DNA from: an uncultured Opitutia bacterium
Lineage (GTDB): Bacteria; Verrucomicrobiota; Verrucomicrobiia; Opitutales; Opitutaceae
Length of the DNA stretch: 64,000 bases
Assembly: GCA_903825285.1 (NCBI GenBank)
Contig: CAIJZY010000041.1
Location: 121,175-185,174 of the forward strand
Reading direction: 5' to 3'
This document shows, piece by piece, positions 50,001 to 57,847 of this stretch (its first letter is position 1; every line of letters begins with the position of its first letter). The notes beneath the pieces are model-generated. The model saw nothing but the letters and a program-made list of their open reading frames with translations. It was not told where the DNA came from and made no database searches. The translations under genes were made by a program, and so were the position numbers.

Positions 50001-50032
50001 CGGAGGGCGCGGAAAGGCGAAACTATGAACAT
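44072..50032 (-). CDS. Giant exported delta-60 repeat protein
   Basis: The ~1986-residue product begins with a signal peptide (GLVAGLALLALSPAPLLA). Up to about residue 1640 it is built from roughly 28 delta-60 repeats, each about 55-60 residues, with the core QSDGKI, GGSFT and RLNADGSLDTSF. A putative Ig (He_PIG) domain follows (GLPTGLTIDPITGIISG). Two copies of a ~110-residue domain come last, ending VEVYELP, also found in the gene at 13998. Repeats are nearly identical in places, so the length may vary between strains. An extracellular structural or binding role is likely. Confidence 0.8.
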   Translation of the reverse strand: MFIVSPFRALRGHLGLVAGLALLALSPAPLLAQLNSPSAADGYDPNVNGTVFALAVQSNGKSIVAGNFNNVGGFARNNIARVNVDGSVDQTFDPNVNGRINAVVVQSDGKILIGGYFTTVQPNGAGSATVRNHVARLNADGTLDTSFNPNVGGVLAPEVEAILIQSDGRIVLGGTFTTAQPNGAATVTTRNRVARFNADGTLDAGFDPNVDRVVLSIAQQSDGKLILGGGFTMVQPNGASTATVRTSIARLNIDGSVDTGYDPEPNNGVTKVVVQPDDRVIAAGYFTTVAPNGAGAATNAIHLARFNGDGSIDTTYNPGVSGNIMTLQLQRNGGLILGGTFSAVQSVKRNYVARLNVDGTLDTVFDPEANYTVFAIAEQSDGSILLGGNFTQLQPNSATAPTTRNGLARVNVNGTLDSDFAPDTNGRVLSLLVQSDGKALVGGSFTSIAGVTRNYMARLNADGTLDTGFDPNLNGEVAAIALQGDGKILIGGSFTTVKGNSKLHMARLNADGSLDTSFEPNPDSKVAAIAVQSDGKILIGGYFLYVRPNGASASTARNRLARMNSDGSLDISYDPQPGGPILAIKLQSDGQALVGGNFTSFTAGNRANIARIQTDGTVDPNYNPIANQQVNAIVIQSDGKAVIGGAFTYLQPVNAPVVTTDTKNADGTTTTTKTTTSFRRGIARINTDGTVDPAFDPSTNNVVRTLALQSDGKIIVGGLFTSLTPNSSTTSTSRIYLARLNSADGSIDASFNTGIVEGVGNQVIALALQSDGKVLVGGAFKAIQTPGTTAWVTRNQLARVGTNGTVDSSYAPSTGGPTGAVINSLTVQADGKILVGGSFSSFGGTLSSNLARFEAESVPDTTFNPNSDGAIYSVAARVSGGAIGTQFNDFAWLNNNGTLRTSFRPTAQLNGQVNAVAFQADGKILLAGSVKDATGVVNGNILRLNADGSLDTSFNPIVDNSVLSLAVQSDGKIVIGGNFITVNTISRQYIARLNSDGTLDTTFDPRANNAVNALVIQSDGKIVLGGAFTSIQPNSATDLTSINYLARVNSDGTYDKTFSPNPNGTIFAMALQSDGQLVVAGAFTTILAGTSQTTTLNRGHIARIKTDATTDATFDPNASGNVVALAIQDDGKIVLGGNFNFLQANSAPTIITRNNLARVNSDGSLDLSYDPEPNAAVVAMSKQTDGKVIIAGLFTSLRPSGAVVATARQSMARINTDGTLDNAFDPSPNGTISTVLSQSDGSVIIAGTFSSIEPTGTILVGGSFGSIGGVSLSNFALLNSGGSASASFAPNPNGTVYAIAVRPDNRVLIAGNYTTIGGVARKGVAQLNVDGSMDTSFNANAFVTGGPAVLMLQTDGKVILGGVSVGFGGTARGTLERLNADGSLDASFSPSGLGAINAVALQTDGKLLVGGGTPGRLVRLNADGTTDGTFTPAVNGDVNSLVVQSDGMIIVGGNFTSIAGSAYAYLARLNPNGSIDSTYNPNPDNAVRAMALQPGGKLLLGGSFANVSGKQRYGLARVAMTTPSAQTLDVTNGLSTVTWTRTGSSPALVGAVFEQSVDGRTWTTLGQASRVGSADTWQLGGQTLGSGASLFIRARGLTVNSQYSSSGVVETVRQFYSTSLPQIVGANTATATSGSSFYFGVTANVANATFAASGLPTGLTIDPITGIISGTTSQVGVFVVTLTATNAAGTTTSTLTLYVNAPSGGASVVHFAALSARAPVSTSDPLIAGLVVSGTTSRTVLLRAIGPGLTSYGVKSTISHPHMQLYSSSGVLMSENSGWGGSSALSAVFSQLGAFPLTVGSTDAAMVVTLAPGAYTVVVTDTTGASGIALAEVYDAGTNFTSSDPRMVALSARSAAGTGEGVMVGGFVINGTSSKHVLIRGVGPGLANYGVSTYMTDPLLRLYDSSGTLLAQNDNWGTPVTVIPAQPGATAAALILAASQSGATPLASGSTDAAIIVTLPPGAYTAQVSSQSGVAGTALVEVYELP

Positions 50033-50401
50033 GAGAGGAAGCAAGTTGTAGAAAGAAAATCCATCGGGCAAGAGCGGTCTCGTGCCACTGGGGAAAGGTG
50101 GGCAGGGGCGTTAGTCTCGACCGTTTTGGGGAGGTTCCGACTTATTGTTCACAACCCTCCGGCCCACGCCGACCTGTGCAAGGCAAATTCGCGCGGAAAC
50201 CGGCGGAAAAAACCCGCGGTTCCGGCCGTCCGAGGGGCCCATTTTGAAGCGGCTTTCCCGGGTTTTTTCGCCATAATTGCAGCCTCTGCTCCTTTGGCCA
50301 CAGCACCACGCGGGAATCTCCGCCCGATTTTTCGGGCGCCCCGGCCTAATATTTCCCCGGCCCCTGCGTTTGAACGGGTGATGTCCCTGCCCGAATTTCC
50401 C
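50033..50401. other. Divergent intergenic region
   Basis: This is 369 bp between the delta-60 gene (-) and the MuiA-like gene (+). It must hold both promoters. I could not assign hexamers, and no RNA gene or repeat family is seen. Confidence 0.4.
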
Positions 50402-52081
50402 ATGAAAACCCGCCTCGCCCTCCTCGGCGCCCTGCTCGCCGCCTCGCTCGCCAGCGCCACGCCCACGCCGGTCAATTCCGCCATCAGCGCCGTCACGGTC
50501 TACCCGGACCGCGCCGTGGTCACCCGCACCGCCAGCGTCGACCTGCCCGGCGGCATCACGGAGCTGGTCTTCGCGAACCTGCCCCAGACGCTCAACGAGC
50601 GCTCCCTGCAGGTCAGCGGCCGTGGCACCGCCCAGGCCCTCATCCTCGATGTGAGCTCCCACCAGACCTACGTCGACTTCACGCCCAACGCCCGGGTCAA
50701 GGAGCTCGAGGACCTCCTCCGCGGCCTCCAGAAGCAGCTGCGCGGCCTCGACGACCACACCGCCCTGCTCCAGGCCCAGAGCGCCTCGCTCGAGCGGATG
50801 GAAGCCGCCCTCTTCGCCCCGCCCACCAAGGACGTCCCCCGTCCCGACCTGAACCAGTTCACGACCGCGCTCACCTATCTCTCGGAGCAGAAGGCGAAGG
50901 TCGTCGCCGACCGCACCGCCCTCGACGAGCAGCGCGAGGACCTGCAGAACAAGGTCACCACCGCGCAGAACCAGCTCAACGAGCTGCACGGCGCCGGCGG
51001 CAAGGCCTACAAGACCGTGACCGTCCGCGTCTCCGCCCCGCAGGCCGGCAGCCTCGACGTCGCCCTCTCCTACACCGTCCCGGGCGCCAGCTGGGCGCCG
51101 AGCTACGACGCCCGCGTGCTAAGCAGCGAGCGCGCCGTCGCCCTAGGCTACTTCGGCCTGGTCCGCCAGAGCACGGGCGAGGACTGGAAGGACGTCGCCC
51201 TCACCCTCTCCACCGCCCGTCCCGGCCTGGGCGGCGGCGCCCCCGCCCTCTCCACCTGGAGTCTCGATCTCTACAACGCGATCGCGCTGCGCAGCGAGGC
51301 GCGGGAGGATAACAATCGCCTGCGCGAGTTCGCGGCCAAGGCCGTCAACTTCCCCGCCGTCGCGGGCAATGTCGACATGCAGCGGTTCACCACGAACCTC
51401 GCCGTCCAGGCCGCCCCGCCGGAACACGACGCCGAGCTCGCCGGCGCCACGCTCGAGTCCGGCGCCACCAGCGCGTCCTTCCGCATCGCCACGGCCGCCA
51501 GCATCCCGAGCGACAACTCGCCGCAGAAGGTCCCGGTCGCCTCCGTCCGCCTGAGCACCAACCCCGAGTACCTCACCTCGCCCAAGCTGCTGCCCGCCGC
51601 CTTCCTCACCGCGAAGGTCGCCAACTCCTCCGACTTCCCGCTGCTCGCTGGCCCGATGAACGTGTTCCTCGACGGCACCTTCGTCGCCACCAGCGGCCTG
51701 CGCACGGTCATGTCCGGCGAGAAGTTCGACCTCGCCCTCGGGGCCGACGAGGGGATCAGCGTGAAGCACAAGCGCCTGAACAAGTTCACCGAGGAAATCG
51801 GCCTCACCAACTCCGGCCGGCGCATCACCTACGAGTATCTGATCACGATCCAGAACAACAAGAAGACCGCCGAGCGCGTCATCGTCGCCGACCAAATCCC
51901 GGTCTCGCGCAACGAGAAGATCGTCGTGAACCAGCTCGCCCCCGACGCGCATGAGATCGCCCCGACGCCCGAGGGCGCGCTGAAGTGGACGCTCGACCTC
52001 AAGCCCGGCGAGAAGCGCGAGCTCACCGTCAAGTTCGCCGTCGAGTTCCCCAAGGACGTGAACGTGGCCGGGCTCGAGTAG
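50402..52081 (+). CDS. MuiA-like (DUF4139/DUF4140) exported protein
   Basis: The ATG at 50402 gives a signal peptide (ALLGALLAASLASATP). The 559-residue protein has an N-terminal DUF4140 part (VNSAISAVTVYPDRAVVTRT), a central coiled coil (VKELEDLLRGLQKQLRGLDD; QREDLQNKVTTAQNQLNELH) and a C-terminal DUF4139 part (YTVPGASWAPSYDARVL, ITYEYLITIQNNKKTAERV, LDLKPGEKRELTVKFAVEFP). Relatives include the mucoidy inhibitor MuiA, of unclear biochemical role. It is a single gene. Confidence 0.8.
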   Translation: MKTRLALLGALLAASLASATPTPVNSAISAVTVYPDRAVVTRTASVDLPGGITELVFANLPQTLNERSLQVSGRGTAQALILDVSSHQTYVDFTPNARVKELEDLLRGLQKQLRGLDDHTALLQAQSASLERMEAALFAPPTKDVPRPDLNQFTTALTYLSEQKAKVVADRTALDEQREDLQNKVTTAQNQLNELHGAGGKAYKTVTVRVSAPQAGSLDVALSYTVPGASWAPSYDARVLSSERAVALGYFGLVRQSTGEDWKDVALTLSTARPGLGGGAPALSTWSLDLYNAIALRSEAREDNNRLREFAAKAVNFPAVAGNVDMQRFTTNLAVQAAPPEHDAELAGATLESGATSASFRIATAASIPSDNSPQKVPVASVRLSTNPEYLTSPKLLPAAFLTAKVANSSDFPLLAGPMNVFLDGTFVATSGLRTVMSGEKFDLALGADEGISVKHKRLNKFTEEIGLTNSGRRITYEYLITIQNNKKTAERVIVADQIPVSRNEKIVVNQLAPDAHEIAPTPEGALKWTLDLKPGEKRELTVKFAVEFPKDVNVAGLE

Positions 52082-52172
52082 GAAAGAACGAACACCCAGG
52101 CCCACCCTTTCGTGGGCTTTGTGTGTTGGCGGCTCACCCTGCGGTCGGTACGTGGGCACCCCTCCGAGATGG

Positions 52173-52544
52173 GTCACCACGAAAGGGACGAAACACACGA
52201 AACGGGTGGAGACCGGAGGGGTGGCCCACGGAATACACGGATCACACGGAAATCCGAGCGGACCGAACCTTGAGCACCGCTCAAGGTTCGGTCCGCTCGG
52301 GGTAGTCACTCCAATCCGAAACAAACCCTCGCCCGCTGGGCGTCTGGCTATGGCTACTGCAAGGTCGGTGCGCGTCAGATATCATCTGCGAGAAAGCCGG
52401 TGGCAGTGCCGGATTGGCTTCCCAAAGCCCGAGCGGACCAAGTTCTGCCGCAGGCAGAACGCAGGTCCGCGAGGATTTCCGTGTGATCCGTGTATTCCGT
52501 GGGCCACCCTCCGGTTTCGTGTGTTTCGTGCCTTTCGTGGTGAC
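52173..52544. repeat. Nested CACGAA-type inverted repeat, copy 2 (composite)
   Basis: The outer arms are GTCACCACGAAAGGGACGAA and TTTCGTG...CTTTCGTGGTGACC. The inner CACGGAATACACGGA arms pair with TCCGTGTATTCCGTG. Two hairpins lie inside: 52254-52300 and one around 52429-52472 with arms GCGGACC/GTTCTGCC. It is like copy 1 (35411-35672), with the central hairpin duplicated. Confidence 0.75.
52254..52300. repeat. Perfect 22-bp hairpin
   Basis: A 22-bp arm starting CCGAGCGGACC (52254-52275) is followed by loop ACC and the exact complement (52279-52300). It is the most stable structure in the window and lies inside the composite repeat. Confidence 0.85.
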
Positions 52545-52578
52545 CACTCTGCTGCAGTCACTCCGGAATCTCAGGCAT

Positions 52579-52611
52579 GAAAAAGGCCGCGCGGATTTTC
52601 ACCGCGCGGCC
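52579..52611 (-). terminator. Terminator of the outer-membrane barrel gene
   Basis: On the minus strand a GGCCGCGCGG stem with its complement and a 7-bp loop is followed by TTTTTC, 22 bp after the stop codon at 52634. Confidence 0.8.
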
Positions 52612-52633
52612 TGAATGTATTCTGGGTCCTGGC

Positions 52634-53281
52634 TCAGTAGTGGTAATTCACCCCGAGCGTGTAGACGTTCCGGTCCTTCGCGTGCTGGACCGCGTCGTAC
52701 TCATAGCCCGCCGTCACGCCCCACTGGCGCGTGATGCGGTAGGTGGCCTTCACCCCGTAATCCACCTCGTTCTGGCTGAAGTGGGTCGCGCGGACGAAGT
52801 TGATGTACGGCGTCAGCGCCAGCGCCGACGCGGCCTGGAACTCCATGCCGGCGCCGAGCGTGTAGGCGAAGGAGTTGCCCGTGAAGCCGGCGCCGCGACG
52901 CCACTCCCAGCCCGCGAGGGCCTGCACGAACGGCTTGCCCCACTCGAGCTTGGAGAATGCCGTCACGCCGGCGTTGAGGTCCTGGTTCGTCAGCCGGATC
53001 GGATCGGCGCTCGCCCGCGCCCAGTCATAGCTGAGCGTGAAGTCGAGCCCGGCCTGCAGCGGCTGGTTGAAGGTCAGGATCGCGCCGCGGAGCGCGCTCG
53101 GCGAACCGTTGTCGAGGTCCGTGTAGCGGTACGCCACGGAGGTGTAGCCCGACCCCAGGAGGGCCGCGCCGTTCCCGAACGACGCCGGGGCGTCGGCGGT
53201 CTGCGCCGAGGCCGAGAGGGCCAGGCCGAGCGATGCCGCCGCAGCCGAAATTAAACTAACGAGTTTGGTTTTTTGGTTCAT
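52634..53281 (-). CDS. Outer-membrane beta-barrel protein
   Basis: The 215-residue product has a clear signal peptide (LVSLISAAAASLGLALSASAQ). Eight or so amphipathic strands follow, rich in Tyr, Thr and Asn (TSVAYRYTDLDNGSPS, DFTLSYDWARASADPI, WGVTAGYEYDA). It ends VNYHY with a terminal aromatic, the BAM-recognition pattern. It is similar in size to the OmpA/OmpW-type eight-stranded barrels. The ligand is unknown. A strong terminator follows. Confidence 0.75.
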   Translation of the reverse strand: MNQKTKLVSLISAAAASLGLALSASAQTADAPASFGNGAALLGSGYTSVAYRYTDLDNGSPSALRGAILTFNQPLQAGLDFTLSYDWARASADPIRLTNQDLNAGVTAFSKLEWGKPFVQALAGWEWRRGAGFTGNSFAYTLGAGMEFQAASALALTPYINFVRATHFSQNEVDYGVKATYRITRQWGVTAGYEYDAVQHAKDRNVYTLGVNYHY

Positions 53282-53460
53282 GGTTTGGTCTTTGTCGCGC
53301 CGCGATGCTGGACCGCGAGACGATGCCCGTTTGACCCCACGACGCTCCGCGGTTCCGCGGTTTTATCTGCGAAAAAAAATCTCACAGGATGGAACTTTTC
53401 GCATCGTCATCTCTCGCCCGACGCTTGCGAAATATCCGCGTTGGCTTACCTCTGCCACGT

Positions 53461-53982
53461 ATGAAACTTCGCCCCATCCTCACTGTCATGGCCTTCTCCT
53501 TTATGTCCGCCCTCTTCGCCCGCGCCGAACCGCTCAAGGTCGGCGATCCCGCCCCCGCCGTCACCGGCACCACCGAGACGGGCGCTCCCCTCGCGCTGGC
53601 CGACGTGTATGCCGCGCACACCTACACGCTGGTTTATTTCTATCCCAAGGCCGACACCCCGGGCTGCACGCGGCAGGGCTGCTCCCTGCGCGACGGCTAC
53701 GAGGAGCTGACCAAGCAGGGCGTCGCCGTCATCGGCGTGAGCCATGACGACGTCGCCGCGCAGCAGGCCTTCAAGGCGAAGTACCACCTGCCGTTCACGC
53801 TGGTCGCCGACCCGCAGAACACCGTGATCCAGGCCTTCGGCGTGCCCACCATGCCGATGGTCGGCCTCGCCCACCGCTCAGCCTACCTCATCAAGGGCGG
53901 CAAGGTCATCTACGCCGACTACCGCGGCACCACCGACGAGCAGGCCGCGACCATCCTGCAGGTGATCGCCGGGCAGAAATAA
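53461..53982 (+). CDS. bcp-like: Exported PrxQ/Bcp-type peroxiredoxin
   Basis: The ATG at 53461 gives a signal peptide (LTVMAFSFMSALFARA). The 173-residue protein has the peroxidatic site DTPGCTRQGC with C69, and a resolving C74 five residues later, the PrxQ/BCP arrangement. Further motifs are YFYPKADTPG, VIGVSHDD and KYHLPFTLVADP. A starting methionine at 53389 would destroy the signal peptide, so the shorter form is preferred. It reduces peroxides in the periplasm. Confidence 0.9.
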   Translation: MKLRPILTVMAFSFMSALFARAEPLKVGDPAPAVTGTTETGAPLALADVYAAHTYTLVYFYPKADTPGCTRQGCSLRDGYEELTKQGVAVIGVSHDDVAAQQAFKAKYHLPFTLVADPQNTVIQAFGVPTMPMVGLAHRSAYLIKGGKVIYADYRGTTDEQAATILQVIAGQK

Positions 53983-53997
53983 CCGGCGTGGCGGGCG

Positions 53998-54930
53998 TCA
54001 GAGCTCGGCGTCGTCCGCCGCCGGCAGCACGCCGGCCGCGGGATCCATGCGCACGCGCGCGAGCCAGTCCTGGATCAGCGGGCTGCGCGCGGTCTCCTGG
54101 TCCGGCCACGGGGCGGCGACCAGGTCGATCACCCGCAGCGCCCCGTCCGGGCAGCGCACGAAATTCCGCGCATGCAGGTCGGCCACGAGCCAGGCCTGGT
54201 CGCCGGTGAAGCACAGCCGCGGATGGTCGCGGTTGGCGCGCAGGAAGCGCGAGGGAATCTCGATCAGGCCCGCGGGCAGCACGCCGGAGACGTCGTCCCC
54301 CTGCGGCAGCGCCTCGCCGAGGGCCTGCTTCGCGACGAGGATGCCCTCGGGCGTGACCGCGATGACCTCCGTCGCCATGCCGCCCAGCACCTCGATCAAC
54401 AGCAGCTTTTCCAGCAGCGCGCGGTAGCTGCCGAGCTGGGCCTCGGCCAGCAGCGCGGCCTCCTCGCCCAGCCGGAAACCGAACGCGCTGCCGATCCGCT
54501 TCTCCTCGCGCGGCAGGTAGAACTTGTAGACCGAGCCGTCGGCCTCGGCCGCGTACGCCCACGCCTCGACCCCGCCGCCGATGCGCCGCAGGCGGTCGTT
54601 GGGTTCCTCCAGCGGATTCTCCGCGGACGAGGGAAACCCGAAGTCCTCCAGGTTCCGCAGCGGCAGCAGCGAGCGCCAGGCCCGGATCGCCCCGCCCAGC
54701 GCCGCCCACTCGTTCCCGGCCGCCTCCAGCAGGATTACTTCGTCTTCCGCGAGGAGGACGAGATCGCGGTCCGAATCTGCGCGGAGACCGCATTCGGCTG
54801 CCGCCGCGCCGAGGCCAGCGAGCGCTTCCAGTCGTCGCTCGTGATCGTGTTGAAGAGCGGCGCGCCCGGCCGCGTCCGGGAGGATGCGGCCTTGGATGCG
54901 GGTGTTTTGTCCGGTGAAGGCATCTTGCAT
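53998..54930 (-). CDS. Orphan protein-kinase-fold-like protein
   Basis: The 310-residue product has late motifs reminiscent of a kinase catalytic loop and metal site: LVADLHARNFVRCPDGALRV followed by IDLVAAPWPDQE. An N-lobe-like region has VEAWAYAAEADGSVYKFYLP with a lysine. This pattern resembles polyvalent-type kinases seen in mobile elements. The ATG at 54930 is preferred over one six codons upstream. It is convergent with the peroxiredoxin gene. The function is unknown. Confidence 0.5.
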   Translation of the reverse strand: MQDAFTGQNTRIQGRILPDAAGRAALQHDHERRLEALAGLGAAAAECGLRADSDRDLVLLAEDEVILLEAAGNEWAALGGAIRAWRSLLPLRNLEDFGFPSSAENPLEEPNDRLRRIGGGVEAWAYAAEADGSVYKFYLPREEKRIGSAFGFRLGEEAALLAEAQLGSYRALLEKLLLIEVLGGMATEVIAVTPEGILVAKQALGEALPQGDDVSGVLPAGLIEIPSRFLRANRDHPRLCFTGDQAWLVADLHARNFVRCPDGALRVIDLVAAPWPDQETARSPLIQDWLARVRMDPAAGVLPAADDAEL

Positions 54931-55006
54931 GAATCCGCCACGGGCCAACCTCAGGGGTCAATTCCGGAAAGGCAACGGGCGAAATCCGAAGATCCAAGCC
55001 CCGTCC

Positions 55007-56341
55007 TCACGCCGACACCCGCTCGGCGTCGGCGGGAGCCGGCAGGCGCGCGACCAGCACCTTGTCCACGCGACGGCCGTCCATGTCCATGACCTCGAAG
55101 CGCCACCCGCCCCAGTCGAAATGATCCCCCGCGGCGGGGATCCGGCCGAACTGCGTGACCACAAAGCCGCCCAGCGTCTGGTACTCCGCCGCCTCCTCCT
55201 GCGGGAGGTCCACCTCGATCCCCAGCAGATGCTTCAGCTCGCCGGTGGCCAGCGTGGCGTCCAGCAGCCACGAGCCATCGTCCCGGCGCTTCACCTCCGG
55301 CTGGTTCCGGTGACCCAGGCTCGGCAGGTCGCCGACGATGGCCTCGAGGACGTCAATCAGCGTCACCAGGCCCTGCACCGCACCAAACTCGTCCGTGACC
55401 ACGCCGATGTGCTTGCCCGACTTCTTGAACTGCTCGAGCAGCTGGATCGCCGTCAGGGTCGCCGGCACCACCAGCGGCGGCAGCAGCAGGTTCTTCAGCG
55501 TCGTGGGCAGCCCGATCGCCGAGTGCGCCCAGAGCGCCTTCACCGCCACCATGCCGACGATCTGGTCGCGGCTGTCCTGGTAGACGGGAAAATATGAGTG
55601 GCCGCTGGTGACGATCTTGCGCCAGTTGACCTCCTCGGGGTCGTCGATGTTGAGGAACACGATCTTCGGCCGCGGCGTCATCAGCGCCGTCACCGGCAGC
55701 TGGTCCAGCGCGAGCACGCCCTCGACCATCTCCTTCTCCGCCCGCTGGAACACGCCGGCGTGCAGCCCCTGCTCGATCAGCGCGCGCACCTCGTCCTCGC
55801 CCACCGCCTCCGCCGCCGGCCGCGTGCGCAGCCGGATCAGCCGCGTCACGCCGTTGGTCGCCAGCTCCAGCACGCGCAGCGACGGCGCCGCCAGCCAGGC
55901 CAGCCCGCGCATCGAGTCGGCGAACAGCGAGGCGACCTTCTCCGGGTGCGCCCGGCCGATGCGCTTGGGCACCAGCTCGCCGAAGAGCACGAGAAAGGCC
56001 GTGAGCCCGATGGCGATGAGGATGAAGCCCAGCGCCGGGGCGAAGGGCGCAAGCACCGGCACCCGGGCCAGCACCTCCGCCAGCTGCGGCGCCAGCCGCG
56101 CGCCGCCCAGCATGCCGGCGATCATGCCCGAGAGCGTCAGCCAGAACTGCACCAGCGCGAGGAACCGCGTCGGATGCTCCGCGAGCACCAGCGCGCGTGC
56201 CGCGCCCAGGTCGTTCTTTGCCGCCAGCTCGCGCAGCCGCGCCTTGCGCGCCGAGACCACCGCCGTCTCCGTCATCGCCAGCAGGCCGTTGGCCAGGACC
56301 AGCAGTCCGACCAGCAGAAGTTCAAAGGGAAGGCTGAGCAT
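55007..56341 (-). CDS. CNNM/HlyC-type membrane protein with CBS domains
   Basis: The 444-residue protein has an N-terminal DUF21 domain (three or four helices: LLLVGLLVLANGLLAMTETA, ALVQFWLTLSGMIAGMLGG, GFILIAIGLTAFLVLFGELV). Two CBS modules follow (ALMTPRPKIVFLNIDDPEE; VVTDEFGAVQGLVTLIDVLE), then a C-terminal transporter-associated domain (GGFVVTQFGRIPAAGDHFDW). Family members take part in Mg2+/Co2+ efflux or membrane integrity. The start is at 56341. Confidence 0.85.
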   Translation of the reverse strand: MLSLPFELLLVGLLVLANGLLAMTETAVVSARKARLRELAAKNDLGAARALVLAEHPTRFLALVQFWLTLSGMIAGMLGGARLAPQLAEVLARVPVLAPFAPALGFILIAIGLTAFLVLFGELVPKRIGRAHPEKVASLFADSMRGLAWLAAPSLRVLELATNGVTRLIRLRTRPAAEAVGEDEVRALIEQGLHAGVFQRAEKEMVEGVLALDQLPVTALMTPRPKIVFLNIDDPEEVNWRKIVTSGHSYFPVYQDSRDQIVGMVAVKALWAHSAIGLPTTLKNLLLPPLVVPATLTAIQLLEQFKKSGKHIGVVTDEFGAVQGLVTLIDVLEAIVGDLPSLGHRNQPEVKRRDDGSWLLDATLATGELKHLLGIEVDLPQEEAAEYQTLGGFVVTQFGRIPAAGDHFDWGGWRFEVMDMDGRRVDKVLVARLPAPADAERVSA

Positions 56342-56411
56342 GTCAGGTCGGCCCCAACCTAGGCGCCCCCGGGATCGACGCAACCCCATTGGCCGGCACC
56401 GCGCCAAATCC

Positions 56412-56578
56412 TTCACCACGAAGGGCACGAAGCTCACGAAGTCCGGGCTCCGTCTTCGCGTACTGCGCGGCCTTCGCGGTCAAACCGCGGGGGCTGAATC
56501 AGATCACCGCCAAGCACGCGAAGGGCGCGAAGGCCAAGCCTGCTCAGTCTTCGTGGGCTTCGTGCTCTTCGTGGTGAA
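56412..56578. repeat. CACGAA-type inverted repeat, copy 3
   Basis: The arms TTCACCACGAAGGGCACGAAG and TCTTCGTGGGCTTCGTGCTC ...GTGGTGAA mirror each other. The middle has CACCGCCAAG/CGCGAAGG steps. Confidence 0.7.
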
Positions 56579-56659
56579 TCCGCAACCAGGCTTGCCGGCC
56601 GGAGGCGAATGGCCTTCTGTCGCAGGCAGGTTCGCACCCCCACGTTCATCCTCCTTTTC

Positions 56660-57667
56660 ATGCGCTCCGGACTCATCGCAGGCGGCAACTGGCTCATCGA
56701 TCACGTCAAGCTCATCGACGCCTGGCCCGCGCAGGACAGCCTCGCCAACATCGTCGGGCTCTCCTCCGGCAACGGCGGCGGGCCGTACAACGTGCTCAAG
56801 GACCTGGCCCGGATGCAGGCGCCCTTCCCGCTGGCCGGGATCGGTCTGCTGGGCGACGACGCCGACGGTCGCCGCATCCTCGAGGACTGCAAAGCCCACC
56901 GCATCGACCCAGCCCAGCTGCACGTGACCCGCGAGCGGCCGACCAGCTACACCGACGTGATGAGCGTGCGCGACACCGGCCACCGCACCTATTTCCACGA
57001 CCGCGGCACCAACGCGCTGCTGGCGCCCGGGCATTTCGATTTCACGGCGACGCGCGCGCGGATCTTCCATTTCGCGTACCTGCTGCTCCTCGACGCGCTC
57101 GACGCGGCGGGCGAGGACGGGCGTCCCCGCGCCGCCGAGGTGCTGCGCCGGGCGCGCGCCGCGGGGCTGCGGACCACGCTCGACTGCGTCAGCACCGACG
57201 CGGCGCGCCAGCGCGCCATCGTCGCGCCCGTGCTGCCCGAGGTGGACACGCTCTTCATCAACGACTACGAGGCCGAGGCGGTCACCGGCATCACGGTGGG
57301 CCGCGGCGAGCACCTCGACCGGGCCGCGGTGGAGCGCGCCGCGCGGGCCCTGCTCGCCCTCGGCGTCCGCGACTGGGTGCTGGTCCATTTCCCCGAGGGG
57401 GCCTGCGCCGCGTCCGCCCGCGGCGAGGTGTGCTGGCAGGGCAGCGTGCGCCTGCCCGCGTCCGCGATCGCGGGCACCGCCGGCGCAGGCGATGCCTTTG
57501 CCGCCGGCGTGCTGTACGGGCTGCACGAGGATTGGCCGATGCCCCGCTGCCTCGAGCTCGGCGCCTGCGTCGCGGCCGCCTCGCTGCGCCATCCCACCAC
57601 GTCCGACGCCGTCGCCCCGGTCGCCGAGTGCCTCGCCCTCGGCCGCACCCACGGCTTCCGCGCCTAG
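56660..57667 (+). CDS. PfkB-family carbohydrate kinase
   Basis: The 335-residue product has the N-terminal substrate region (GLIAGGNWLIDHVKLID, SSGNGGGPYNVLKDLA) and the C-terminal PfkB signature AGTAGAGDAFAAGVLYG with the catalytic aspartate. The substrate is a sugar or nucleoside; a ribokinase-like enzyme is likely. The start at 56660 fits the family N-terminus. It is convergent with the PIG-L gene of the operon on the other strand. Confidence 0.85.
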   Translation: MRSGLIAGGNWLIDHVKLIDAWPAQDSLANIVGLSSGNGGGPYNVLKDLARMQAPFPLAGIGLLGDDADGRRILEDCKAHRIDPAQLHVTRERPTSYTDVMSVRDTGHRTYFHDRGTNALLAPGHFDFTATRARIFHFAYLLLLDALDAAGEDGRPRAAEVLRRARAAGLRTTLDCVSTDAARQRAIVAPVLPEVDTLFINDYEAEAVTGITVGRGEHLDRAAVERAARALLALGVRDWVLVHFPEGACAASARGEVCWQGSVRLPASAIAGTAGAGDAFAAGVLYGLHEDWPMPRCLELGACVAAASLRHPTTSDAVAPVAECLALGRTHGFRA

Positions 57668-57674
57668 GATTTTA

Positions 57675-57838
57675 TTCACCACGAAGGGCCCGAAGCTCAC
57701 GAAGCCGAACCCGACTTCGCGCGCTTCGCAGCCTTGGCGGTAAAATCTGCGAGTCTGGATCAGATCACCGCCAAGCACGCGAAGGTCGCGAAGGCCAAGC
57801 CTGCCCAGCCTTTGTGAGCTTCGGGCCCTTCGTGGTGA
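57675..57838. repeat. CACGAA-type inverted repeat, copy 4
   Basis: The left arm begins TTCACCACGAAGGGCCCGAAG and the right arm ends CTTCGGGCCCTTCGTGGTGA. Central steps again read CACCGCCAAG. It lies between convergent genes. Confidence 0.7.
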
Positions 57839-57847
57839 CAACCCGCC

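Noticed and set aside
44072..50032. Long plus-strand open frames opposite the delta-60 gene
   Set aside because: They are antisense shadows of a GC-rich repeat gene; the protein sequence is repeated without a domain or signal peptide.
44072..50032. CRISPR-like periodicity
   Set aside because: The period comes from protein repeats of variable length, without unique equal spacers. No cas genes or short palindromic repeats elsewhere in the window.
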